Source: Paenibacillus_G filicis (GTDB lineage Bacteria; Bacillota; Bacilli; Paenibacillales; NBRC-103111). Taken from it: DNA of 64,000 nt. The notes beneath the pieces are model-generated. The model did no database searches. It was given only the letters and a program-made list of their open reading frames with translations, and was not told where the DNA came from. Position numbers and translations under genes: made by a program. Position 1 is the first letter of the stretch. Each line of letters starts with the position of its first letter. Where the stretch lies: contig NZ_JBBPCC010000019.1 in NCBI RefSeq assembly GCF_038070315.1, positions 62,001 through 126,000 of the forward strand, written 5' to 3'. This document shows positions 35,682-44,130 of this stretch, one piece after another.

Positions 35682-38600
35682 TTAGCCCTGCGTATCCCGC
35701 AGCCGCACAGCCAGCACCCGCATCATCCCCTTCAGCACATCCAGCCGCTCGAAGCAGAAGCCCAGCACCTGCTCGCGATGCAGGCGCAGGAGCAGGGTCG
35801 GACCGGCCGCTATGCAGTCCGCTGAACGCGGCTCCCCGTCGATCAGCGCCATCTCGCCGAAGCAATCGCCGGCTCCCAGCGTCGCGAGCCGATGACCGGC
35901 TTCCCGCTGCACATGCACACCGCCTTCAATAATGCCGTACAGGCAGTCGCCAGGCTCGCCCTCACGAACCACCGCCTCGCCCGCCTCATAGCGCAGCTCC
36001 TCGACCATGCCGGCCAATTGTACAATGTCACCCTCAGACAGATGGGCGAATAACCCGATCCGCTGGAGCACCAGCACGCGGCGCAGTATCGTTCCGCTTG
36101 ACGGCGCAAGCGAAGCTTGCCCGGAGGGCTCGTTCTTCCTCTCATCAGCCTGCAAGTCGCCTGCCGAAAGCGTCACTTCTCCGGCAGTTTCCTCTAGCGC
36201 GACGGCGGCTTCCGCCGGAACGGTCGAAACTTCCCGGTTGACCGTACGCAGGCGGCGAGACAAGATCGCCATCATCGACAGCGCGATCTCCCGGTGATCG
36301 AACAGCAATTCATAGAAGCTGCCCGAATCCAGTCTCCAGAGCATACTGCTTCCTACGGGCGCAACCGTGGCAGCTCGTACACTGCGCGTCAGCACGGCCA
36401 TTTCCCCGAAGCAGTCTCCTCCTCCGAGCTGCCCTACCCGCTGTCCGGCGCGCAGCACGTCCGCCGTTCCTTCCCGGATGATGTACAAGGCATCCCCCGA
36501 CTCGCCTTCCCGGATGACGGTCTCGCCCCCCTCCGCCCGCACAAGCTGCAGGCTAGCCCCCAGTGCTGCCAACTCACGTCCTGTCAGCCCCTGGAACAGA
36601 CCGATCTGGCTAAGCATCCGCACGCGCTCCATCTCAGCCGCGGCATCTGACCGTTCCGCCTGCGACCAGCGATGAGAGGACGGAACGTCCAGACCCAGTT
36701 CGCTACCCAGAACATCTGAAGCCAGAATCACCGTCCGCAGCCATGGCTCTCCCGTTGCCAGCAGATCGGCAGCCGTTTTCGCGGCGTCCTGAGGGGCCGC
36801 TCCCGTTGCGGCGCCCTTACCGGGTGTATAGACCATCAGCTTGATGATCGCCGTCCGCAGCTTGCCCGTTAGCAGTTGGTCCATAACCTCGACCGCACTA
36901 GCCTGACGGCGGGCGTCCGAACCCGACGCATTCGCCTGTACCGCCCGGATCGTATCCGGATCATAGCTGAGCGCCAGCAGACCGAATATCCGCTCGGCCG
37001 TGCGCCTTCCGGCTTCGCCCGCCGCCATGGCAATCTCCGCATAAGCCGGGCTCCCGGCCAGCTCATCGCGGCCCTGCGCATACAGCCAGTAACGCTCCAA
37101 TTCCGAGAGGATATAGGCCTCTATGACATCGGCCTCAGCGATACCCGTCTGCAGCTCTCCCTTGATCCGGATGGAGATCAACGCGGCAAGCAGCCGTTGC
37201 CGCAGCTCCTCCTGCGCATCACCGTATGCCCCCAGCAGCAGCGCGAATGAACGCGCTCCGCCGATACGGGCGAGCGCCTGCGGAAGGAAGGCAGGGGCCG
37301 GCTGACCGTCCAGCAGATACGGCTGGACCTGTCCCAGCAGCATGCCTTCGTCATAGCTGGCCAAGGCGTCGAGCGCAGCCCCCCGCGTGCGTCCGTCAGC
37401 CAGCAGCGGAATAATGGGAGCTATTAATTCCGGAACCCGCAGGACGGCTGCCGATTCCAGCGCACGCACCCGGACGCGGACGGAGTTATCCTGAAGCAGC
37501 GGGAGCAGCGGCTTGTAGAACGTCGGCAGCCCGATCTGGCCGAACAACGCTGCCACGGCAGTCCGTTCTTCCTCCCGGGAACTGGAGATCAGTTCCTTCA
37601 ACACGCCAACCGCCCGGAACATGCCCTCAATTCCGTAGTATTGGATCAGCCCGGCGATGACAGCCGACCTCACCTGAATATCTTGGTCCCCGAGCTGTCC
37701 CGTCAACGGCTCCAGCCATTCATCTCTGGCATAGGCTGCTGTGGCGAGCCATGCCCGGGCACGGAGAACGGAAGAACCGTCGCTGGCTTCCGCCAGACGG
37801 GACGCCTCTGCCTCCATACCGGAAGGCGTGTGCTCCCGAATCCAATCCAGCGCCCAGACCCTTACTGCTTCCGACGGATGCCTGAGCAGCGCCGGTATAT
37901 AACTGGCCAGCTCAAACCCTTCCAGCTGTCCGAGCACACGCAGCGCATACAGCGTCTGCGCCTCCTGTCCGCTCGTCAGCGCGTCGGTCAGCAGCCTGCG
38001 GCTGTCAGGGTCCATCAGATCGAGCCGGGCTTCCTGCAGGTCCAGATCTTGGCTGCTCAAGGAACGCAGCAGCGTGTGCATATACGCGCTTTTCAGGCGG
38101 AAGGCCGCGACAACTGCCACCACCACGGCCGCCAGTGTCAGGTAGCTGAACTGGGCGGCCGTCAAGACCGGTGACAGCGCCAGCAGCAGCAGCGCGGCCA
38201 AGCCCTTAGCCCCATTGCGGGCGACACCGTCGAGAAATCCCTTGGCCCTGCCCCGCCACTCCGGGGCAACTGGCAGCATGATCAGTTGATTCACCGAGGA
38301 ATAGATCGTATCGCCCAGTACTTTATCCGATCCCTTGACCGCTACCGCCATGGCGAGAACCGGCGCGAATAGCACCCCCGTACTCCCTGCAAGTAGTGCG
38401 AGCGGAAAAATCAGCAGCGCCGTCATCACCCCGAACCGGGAAATCAGCGGCCCGGCTATGAACAGCTGCACAGCCAGCGCCAGCAGGCCGGAGAATCCGT
38501 AGAAGCTGCCCATAAACCCGGCCAGCGCGTCATGCTGCAAGGTTCCTTTCAGAATAAGCTTGAACTGGTAATCGACGAATACCAGCGACAGGACCATAGC

Positions 38601-39359
38601 CCCCGCCAGAATGGCCGCATACTTCAGATGAGGCACATGCTCCATGAAGGTGCGGAAGGATCCGCCGCTCGATCCTCCCGGCTTATTAGCTCCCCGGCTC
38701 CGGGCAGACGGCTTGGGCCGCGCCAGCAGTTCGCTCTCCTCGCCCGCCCGCTTCGCCAGCAGCCGTACGAAGCCCAGCCCTATGAGTTGGAGGAGCGCAT
38801 AAACGATGATTAAATTCTCCGTCCCTAGTCCTCCGACCAGCAACTTAAGCCCGAAGCCACTCACGATGCCTCCCGCAATCCCTCCGCTTCCGACCAGTCC
38901 GATCATCCGCTTGGCCTTGCGCTGATCCAGGACGGAGGTGGCGAACTGCCAGAAACAGACCACCATCAGAAAATTTAAGACGTCGAATCCAATATAAATA
39001 ACGGGGAATATCCAGGGAAAGCCTGCGGCTACACCAAGCCGGGACAGTAGGGACAGCAGCCCCACCGCTGCAATGAGGCCCAATGTGAAACGGTCCTGCC
39101 TCCATTTCCCTGCGAACCGCTGGTAGGCGAAGCCCGCTGCCATCAGCGCAAGCGCTTGCGGCAAATACATCATCGACAGTGCGGAGGCATCGAATCGGCT
39201 CAAAAACATCGTATCCGCTGCCGTCCGGCCGACGATCGAAGCCGCAGTCACGCCAAATAAATAGCCGAACAGAAGGAGCACCTTCACGTACTCTTCCCGA
39301 TCGGCTGTGAATGCGCCTATAGCCCCTCCGAGGCGCTTGCGCAGGTCCTGCTTGCCCAT
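35682..39359 (-). CDS. NTP/MFS-type carrier fused to HEAT repeats and two cyclic-nucleotide-binding domains
   Basis: 1225 residues. Part 1 (about 20-425): twelve hydrophobic helices resembling the Npt1/Npt2 nucleotide-carrier or MFS fold (ASIVGRTAADTMFLSRFD, then FDVLNFLMVVCFWQFATSVL). Part 2 (about 435-740): HEAT-type helical repeats (GQLGDQDIQVRSAVIAGL, LLQDNSVRVRVRALESAAVL). Part 3: two CRP-like cNMP domains, about 915-1025 (GDCFGEMAVLTRSVRAATV) and about 1100-1222 (GDCFGEMALIDGEPRSADCI), each with FGEM and the phosphate-contacting Arg. A linker of about 70 residues separates them. Single polypeptide; the ligand and substrate are unknown. It looks like a nucleotide-gated carrier. Confidence 0.8.
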   Translation of the reverse strand: MGKQDLRKRLGGAIGAFTADREEYVKVLLLFGYLFGVTAASIVGRTAADTMFLSRFDASALSMMYLPQALALMAAGFAYQRFAGKWRQDRFTLGLIAAVGLLSLLSRLGVAAGFPWIFPVIYIGFDVLNFLMVVCFWQFATSVLDQRKAKRMIGLVGSGGIAGGIVSGFGLKLLVGGLGTENLIIVYALLQLIGLGFVRLLAKRAGEESELLARPKPSARSRGANKPGGSSGGSFRTFMEHVPHLKYAAILAGAMVLSLVFVDYQFKLILKGTLQHDALAGFMGSFYGFSGLLALAVQLFIAGPLISRFGVMTALLIFPLALLAGSTGVLFAPVLAMAVAVKGSDKVLGDTIYSSVNQLIMLPVAPEWRGRAKGFLDGVARNGAKGLAALLLLALSPVLTAAQFSYLTLAAVVVAVVAAFRLKSAYMHTLLRSLSSQDLDLQEARLDLMDPDSRRLLTDALTSGQEAQTLYALRVLGQLEGFELASYIPALLRHPSEAVRVWALDWIREHTPSGMEAEASRLAEASDGSSVLRARAWLATAAYARDEWLEPLTGQLGDQDIQVRSAVIAGLIQYYGIEGMFRAVGVLKELISSSREEERTAVAALFGQIGLPTFYKPLLPLLQDNSVRVRVRALESAAVLRVPELIAPIIPLLADGRTRGAALDALASYDEGMLLGQVQPYLLDGQPAPAFLPQALARIGGARSFALLLGAYGDAQEELRQRLLAALISIRIKGELQTGIAEADVIEAYILSELERYWLYAQGRDELAGSPAYAEIAMAAGEAGRRTAERIFGLLALSYDPDTIRAVQANASGSDARRQASAVEVMDQLLTGKLRTAIIKLMVYTPGKGAATGAAPQDAAKTAADLLATGEPWLRTVILASDVLGSELGLDVPSSHRWSQAERSDAAAEMERVRMLSQIGLFQGLTGRELAALGASLQLVRAEGGETVIREGESGDALYIIREGTADVLRAGQRVGQLGGGDCFGEMAVLTRSVRAATVAPVGSSMLWRLDSGSFYELLFDHREIALSMMAILSRRLRTVNREVSTVPAEAAVALEETAGEVTLSAGDLQADERKNEPSGQASLAPSSGTILRRVLVLQRIGLFAHLSEGDIVQLAGMVEELRYEAGEAVVREGEPGDCLYGIIEGGVHVQREAGHRLATLGAGDCFGEMALIDGEPRSADCIAAGPTLLLRLHREQVLGFCFERLDVLKGMMRVLAVRLRDTQG

Positions 39360-39568
39360 AGTTGAATTCTCCGTTCCCCGTATCGCGATGATTGTTCTGT
39401 TTCCGATTCTACTACAAAGGGATACGGAGAAAAACTAAAGATTTATCAAATTTAACGGGTTACCGAATTTCGCCTGACTGCCTTCGCCGGCTTGATTTAA
39501 CGGCGGTCCTGTGCTACGTTTCGAACGAATAGAATCCTCTATATTTCCGCTTAGGAGGTTATCCCGGC

Positions 39569-39793
39569 ATGTCTATGGACACGTATTCCAATCTGATCGG
39601 CGTCGTATTAGAAAAGCTCATACAGACGCACAAGGAGCTGCAATTTAATTATGAAGGGCTATCGGGTGTGCTGAGTCAGCACACCGAGGAGGAACGCCGC
39701 AGCATCCCGGAGCTGATCACCATCGCAGAGCTCAGGGACGGCTACGGAGAGCTCCTTCACTCGCTGGAGCGCAGGTTCCCAGGGGTCAAGTAA
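39569..39793 (+). CDS. Small helical protein, function unknown
   Basis: 74 residues, mostly amphipathic helix (YSNLIGVVLEKLIQTHKELQ, then IPELITIAELRDGYGELLHS). TTAGGAGG lies 10 nt before the ATG. Its last 37 nt overlap tail-to-tail with the ABC-F gene on the other strand. Real by ribosome site and composition, but not a family I recognise. Confidence 0.6.
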   Translation: MSMDTYSNLIGVVLEKLIQTHKELQFNYEGLSGVLSQHTEEERRSIPELITIAELRDGYGELLHSLERRFPGVK

Positions 39794-41427
39794 AGAACAT
39801 GGTCCGCAAACTGTCCGATGAGCCACCGGTCATGCGAGACCATCAGGACCGGTCCCGGAAATCTGTGAATAGCCTGCTCGAGCTGCTCGACCAGCTCGAG
39901 GCTGAGATGATTCGTCGGCTCATCCAGCAGCAGGATATCAGGCTGGTCCACGATGAGCCGGGCCAGAGATAGCTTGCGCAGCTGTCCCGGGCTCAGCACC
40001 CCGGCCTTCCGGTCCAGCTCGCCGGGCCGGAACAATCCGGTGTCCAGCAGCTCGCGGGTATGGTCTTCCAGGTAGCCGATCCGCCCTTCGCGGTAAAGCT
40101 CCAGTACCGTTTTGGCGCAATCCTCAGGGGATAGCTGCCGTTCCTGCTCCAGGTAGCCGATCCGCGATTCCGAGGAAAGAACGACCCTTCCTGCCATCGC
40201 CTCCCATTCGCCGGTCAGCACACGCAGCAGCGTGGTCTTGCCCGTGCCGTTGGGTCCGGCGATTAACAGCCGCTGCGGCCCCTGCAGGCTGAAGCTCAGC
40301 GGAGCGAACAGCGGACGGCCTTCTTCCACCGCACAGACAAGCCCGCTCACGTGCAGCGAAGACTCGCCGCCGGCACCGTCTGCGCCTCCGCGATCCAGCC
40401 TGATCCGAAAGCTTAGCGGTTCGGGCGGCCTCGGTACCGGATTATCCAGGATGCGTTCCAGCTGCTTCTCCGCTTTCCGGATATTTTGCGAGATGCGGCG
40501 CTGCACCCGCTCTCCCTGGAATTTCGTGATGAATTTGTCACGATCCGTCGCCGGGCGATTGTATGCCACCCGGTAGCCTTTGTCCTTGGCCTGATGACGC
40601 AGCTCCCGGATTTCCTCCTGCTCCCGCTCGTACTCCTCCTCCCATCGCAACCGCTCCAGCCGCTTCTGCTCCCGGTACGCATCGTAATTGCCCGTATAGA
40701 ACGTACAACGACGGGTGGCCTCATCGATCTCGATCATGCGATTCACCGTCCGGTTCATAAACAGCCGGTCGTGAGACGCGAACAGTATTGTACCCTGATA
40801 CCCGGCTATATAGCTCTCCAGCCACCGAATCGCCTGCTCATCGAGATGATTGGTCGGCTCATCCAGCAGCAGGCAATCCGGTGCGGATGCCAGCAGCCCA
40901 GCCAAGGCTAGACGCCGCTTCTCGCCACCGGACAGCGTGTCGACACCGCGTTCGCGCGGCATGCTGCCGAGTCCCAAGCCGTCCAGCGCGATGGCCGTGC
41001 GATAATCCGCCTCATAGCCCCCTAACGCCTCGAACCGCTCGGCCGCCATACCGTATGCTGCCAGCAGCACATCAGCCTGCTCCGGCTCCTGCCCTCCGCT
41101 GCCCAGCGCTGCAGTCAGCTGGTCCATCTCCGCCTGAAGCTCGCGTATTTCGCCTAGGGCCGCATCCAGGTAGCCCCCGATACTCAGGCCACCCCGGACT
41201 TCCACCGTCTGCGGCAGATAGCCGACCCGGGCAGACAGCCCCACACGGACCTCCCCTTCATCCGGCAGCTCCCAGCTCGCCGCCAGCTTGAGCAAGGTCG
41301 ACTTCCCTGCCCCATTCTCTCCAACAAGCGCCGCGCGCTCTCCCTGATTCAAATGAAAAGAGACCTGTTCCAGCACGGTATGATCCCCGTATCCCTTCGT
41401 CAATTTATCCAATATCAAGATCTGCAT
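39757..41427 (-). CDS. ABC-F protein (ribosome-associated ATPase, possible antibiotic resistance type)
   Basis: 556 residues with two nucleotide-binding domains and no membrane segment. Domain 1: GENGAGKST, LSGGEKRRL, LLLDEPTNHLDEQ. Domain 2: GPNGTGKTT, signature LSPGQLRKL, LLLDEPTNHLS. The linker (about 245-330) is charged and coiled (RLRWEEEYEREQEEIRELRH) as in antibiotic-resistance ABC-F proteins such as VmlR and MsrA relatives. ABC-F proteins bind the ribosomal E site and rescue it from drugs or stalls. An attenuator-like hairpin upstream supports an antibiotic-responsive role, though a housekeeping ABC-F cannot be excluded. Confidence 0.88.
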   Translation of the reverse strand: MQILILDKLTKGYGDHTVLEQVSFHLNQGERAALVGENGAGKSTLLKLAASWELPDEGEVRVGLSARVGYLPQTVEVRGGLSIGGYLDAALGEIRELQAEMDQLTAALGSGGQEPEQADVLLAAYGMAAERFEALGGYEADYRTAIALDGLGLGSMPRERGVDTLSGGEKRRLALAGLLASAPDCLLLDEPTNHLDEQAIRWLESYIAGYQGTILFASHDRLFMNRTVNRMIEIDEATRRCTFYTGNYDAYREQKRLERLRWEEEYEREQEEIRELRHQAKDKGYRVAYNRPATDRDKFITKFQGERVQRRISQNIRKAEKQLERILDNPVPRPPEPLSFRIRLDRGGADGAGGESSLHVSGLVCAVEEGRPLFAPLSFSLQGPQRLLIAGPNGTGKTTLLRVLTGEWEAMAGRVVLSSESRIGYLEQERQLSPEDCAKTVLELYREGRIGYLEDHTRELLDTGLFRPGELDRKAGVLSPGQLRKLSLARLIVDQPDILLLDEPTNHLSLELVEQLEQAIHRFPGPVLMVSHDRWLIGQFADHVLYLTPGNLRSSE

Positions 41428-41476
41428 ACCAAATTCCTCCTTGCACCGCTTGGGGTAAAATTAGGCCGAGAACACC

Positions 41477-41506
41477 AAAAACCGTGAATGCAGCGCACCC
41501 ACGGCT
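41477..41506 (-). terminator. Attenuator-like hairpin 50 nt before the ABC-F gene
   Basis: On the minus strand 41506-41495 pairs with 41491-41480: a continuous 12-bp stem (three G-U pairs) closed by GCT, followed by TTTTT (41481-41477). It lies between any upstream promoter and the ABC-F start, where premature terminators of resistance ABC-F genes are found. Confidence 0.55.
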
Positions 41507-41896
41507 AAACAAACCCCTCGAGGAGACAATCAGGCTCCAGCAGCAGGCGGCTTATTCCTTGGCGGCGCGGGTACTTATTCGGTGTGCGAAGAGAACAACG
41601 ATCTCCTTCGTACACGGTGTCTGCGACAGACTTGTGCCTATCGCCACACCCGCCTTATCCCGAAACTCAGGAAGGCGCGTGTCTGCATGTTACATCCGGT
41701 TTTTGGATATTAAGCATGCAAACGAAGTGTCCACATCGGCAAGAAATACCACCTTTCGAAGTGGGAACCGCAAGGGTCCCGAATACCGTTCACTATACAG
41801 CCAGCAGCCCCCAGTAACAAGGGGCTATCCATTTATAATGAAACTTTCCGGCGCTGCCTGCGTAAATCATGCCAAGACAAGAGAGGAGGAACTCGC
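41507..41896. other. Rest of the 469-nt gap before the ABC-F gene, with a possible leader peptide
   Basis: No full gene seen. On the minus strand GAAGGAG (41609-41603) is followed 4 nt later by TTG 41598, opening a 7-codon frame ending TAA 41575 (MFSSHTE). It is the only strong ribosome site in the ABC-F leader region. A GC-rich hairpin AGCCCC/GGGGCT lies at 41806-41826. The region also contains the upstream region of the small gene at 41897. Confidence 0.3.
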
Positions 41897-42085
41897 TTGA
41901 TTAAACGTCTTCTGGGCAAATTATTGAACAGCGCGCTTCATTCCAAGCATTCCCGCCGTTACGGCAACAGCTCCGATCAGTACCGTCGTACCGGCCCGCA
42001 CCGCCACTCATCGTCAGACCGGTACAGCCAGCGCCGTCCTTACGGCTCCAGCTATTATAAGAAAAGAAAACATTCCAGCTCCTAA
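41897..42085 (+). CDS. Small very basic Ser/Tyr/Arg-rich protein
   Basis: 62 residues starting at TTG with GAGAGGAGG about 9 nt upstream. The N terminus MIKRLLGKLLNSAL is an amphipathic helix; the rest is Arg/Ser/Tyr/His-rich (SRRYGNSSDQYRRTGPHRHS). The composition recalls small spore-coat or nucleic-acid-binding proteins of Bacilli, but there is no family match that I recognise. Confidence 0.5.
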   Translation: MIKRLLGKLLNSALHSKHSRRYGNSSDQYRRTGPHRHSSSDRYSQRRPYGSSYYKKRKHSSS

Positions 42086-42228
42086 GCACTTGGAACGGGT
42101 TCAAGTCCGGCTGATGCCCCGAGCGGAAGTCGGCTAACCGTAAGCAGGACTCCGTTAGCCGCTACTTCCCGGCCGATAGCCTCTTTCCTAACAGCCTGCA
42201 GCCCCTCGTCTACCACATGAGGGGCTAT

Positions 42229-43047
42229 TCACCTTCCGGGCTGGCTGCTCAGTGCCGCCACCGCCTGTCCAACGTCGCCCGCCAGAGCGGCAGCGCTTGG
42301 ATAGACCGCGTCCTCCCCCATCAGTCTGTTCAGCAAGCGGGCGGTCGCCTCAGACAGGTCCAGCTCCTCCTGCCATCCGCGTTCTTCCTGTCCTGGCTTT
42401 CCCTCGTACGAAGCATATAGGAGGAACAGCAGGAAATGACCGAGAGCGTACAGATCGCTCTCCACACGCGGCAGGCGGCGCCGCTCCTCCTCCCCGTTCT
42501 GCGGCGCCTCCAGGCCTTCCATGTCGCCGATACGGCGGGCTAGTCCGAAGTCAATCAGCTTGAGACGGCCCGCGCAATCCATAACATTCGGAATCCGCAG
42601 ATCGAGATGGACCCAGCCCCTCTCGTGAATAAACGCGACAACCGGAAGCAGCCGCTCGAGAAACTTCAGGCTCTCCAGCTCCGTGAAGCCCCGTCTCTGC
42701 GTGAAAATCAGGTCCTCCACGGTCGCTCCGTCCACCCACTCGATGGGTAGCCACAGGTGACGTCTTTCCTCTATCAATGCCCCGCAAGCCGGAAGATCGG
42801 GATGCCCGAGCACCTGGAGCGCCTCCTGCTCGCGAATCAGCAGTCTACGACCGAGCTCCCGCTTGCTTGGCCTAGCTTGCTTCAATACGACGGGACTCCC
42901 TGAGGCAGCGTCCATAGCCAGGTAAGCCAGGCCATAGCTGCCTTCCCCCAGAGAGCGGAGGAGGCGGTACCGTCTCTGCAGCTCGTACCCGGCCGGCAGC
43001 GGATAATCCAACCAGGCGTGATAAGCGCCCCGTAAATAACCAATCAT
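42229..43047 (-). CDS. Soluble Hanks-type Ser/Thr protein kinase
   Basis: 272 residues, a kinase domain almost alone: Gly loop LGEGSYGLAYLA, Lys in PVVLKQA, hinge EWVDGATVEDL, catalytic loop HLDLRIPNV, and DFGLARRIG. The loop keeps the catalytic Asp and the Asn, but the Arg of HRD is Leu and the usual Lys is Arg. No membrane segment, no PASTA domains, no phosphatase gene nearby. The substrate is unknown. A full gene ends in the hydrophobic segment LAGDVGQAVAALS. Confidence 0.82.
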   Translation of the reverse strand: MIGYLRGAYHAWLDYPLPAGYELQRRYRLLRSLGEGSYGLAYLAMDAASGSPVVLKQARPSKRELGRRLLIREQEALQVLGHPDLPACGALIEERRHLWLPIEWVDGATVEDLIFTQRRGFTELESLKFLERLLPVVAFIHERGWVHLDLRIPNVMDCAGRLKLIDFGLARRIGDMEGLEAPQNGEEERRRLPRVESDLYALGHFLLFLLYASYEGKPGQEERGWQEELDLSEATARLLNRLMGEDAVYPSAAALAGDVGQAVAALSSQPGR

Positions 43048-43165
43048 GCCCGCGCCCCCTCTCCCGTCAATTACACGGCTTAAACGCCATGGAAGCTTTC
43101 GTCTTCAATGCGCAGAGCTTCCTGCCGGGCTGGGCTCACCGTTCCCTGATGCCTCCTAAACAGTC

Positions 43166-44122
43166 TCAGTGCCTGTCAGCCCGTTCTGCTCCCGGCAGCA
43201 GCATGCGGACCAACCGGGCAGCTCCGGGCAGCCTAGGCTGCCGCTGATGAGCCTGGACATAGGCATAGTCTGTCAGCGTCACCCCGGCATCGCGCAGCGC
43301 ATAAGCAAAGTCATCATCCAGCATAAGCCGGTATTCCCATACCCGCTTCTCCCAGGATGGAATCAGCTCTCGCATGACCGCATCGTCGGCAGCAGGATGG
43401 ATATACGTCTCGACCACGCCTTCCGGCAGCTCGTAGAGCTTGCCGATGAGCATCCCCTTGAAGCTTTCGTACGTTTCCCCCGGCTCCGTGTGGTACGGAT
43501 GCGATATCAGGTAGTCGGGCAGCGGAACTCCGAGTGCATCGGCGAGCGCCACCACCTTATTCAGCGTTCCCTGGGCTCCTGGGATGGAGGCCAAGAAGCT
43601 GTCCCGGGGATCAATTTTCCGGAACAGGCGGAACGGCAGACCCCAGCGCGCGCAGCGCCACAGGACATCCGGCAGATAGCTGCGTCCCGTTGCCAGCCCG
43701 TACAGGCTGCCCATATGATTGTCGACATGGGAGATCCGAAGCCCCGCCCGGCGTACCGCCTCATACTGGGCGACCAATTCCCGCTTCACATCGGCGGGTA
43801 CCGCCTGCCTCTCGAACGCCTCAACCGTTCGATGCAGCTGTCCGCTCTCGTCTTGAAGCGAAGCGGCGCCGGTCAAGCTGCTCCAGCGGAACCCCTCGAA
43901 CTCGCTCGTTAGAGTCAGATGCAGGCCGACACGCTGCTCCCCCGTCTTGAGACACCAAGCCGCAGCCTCCTCGAAGGCAGGGGCCGGCGGCATAATCGTC
44001 GCTGAGGATACCTTTCCCTCCGTTAGTAAATGCATGATAGCTTCGTTGGCCGCCCAGCTCTGCCCGAAGTCGTCGCAATTCAGGATCAGCAGCTTCGCGG
44101 ACTTAGCAGTATGTATCATCAT
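43166..44122 (-). CDS. ChbG/YdjC-family carbohydrate deacetylase
   Basis: 318 residues of the YdjC/ChbG family, metal-dependent deacetylases of chitooligosaccharides or related sugars. Motifs: LNCDDFGQSWAAN (metal Asp pair), RVGLHLTLTSEF (His), ISHVDNHMGSLYG (His pair, where HVDSHxH is typical; here the last His is Gly). It starts 8 nt after the GPH symporter stop, so they are one operon and probably act on the same imported sugar. Confidence 0.85.
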   Translation of the reverse strand: MMIHTAKSAKLLILNCDDFGQSWAANEAIMHLLTEGKVSSATIMPPAPAFEEAAAWCLKTGEQRVGLHLTLTSEFEGFRWSSLTGAASLQDESGQLHRTVEAFERQAVPADVKRELVAQYEAVRRAGLRISHVDNHMGSLYGLATGRSYLPDVLWRCARWGLPFRLFRKIDPRDSFLASIPGAQGTLNKVVALADALGVPLPDYLISHPYHTEPGETYESFKGMLIGKLYELPEGVVETYIHPAADDAVMRELIPSWEKRVWEYRLMLDDDFAYALRDAGVTLTDYAYVQAHQRQPRLPGAARLVRMLLPGAERADRH

Positions 44123-44130
44123 CCTAACCT

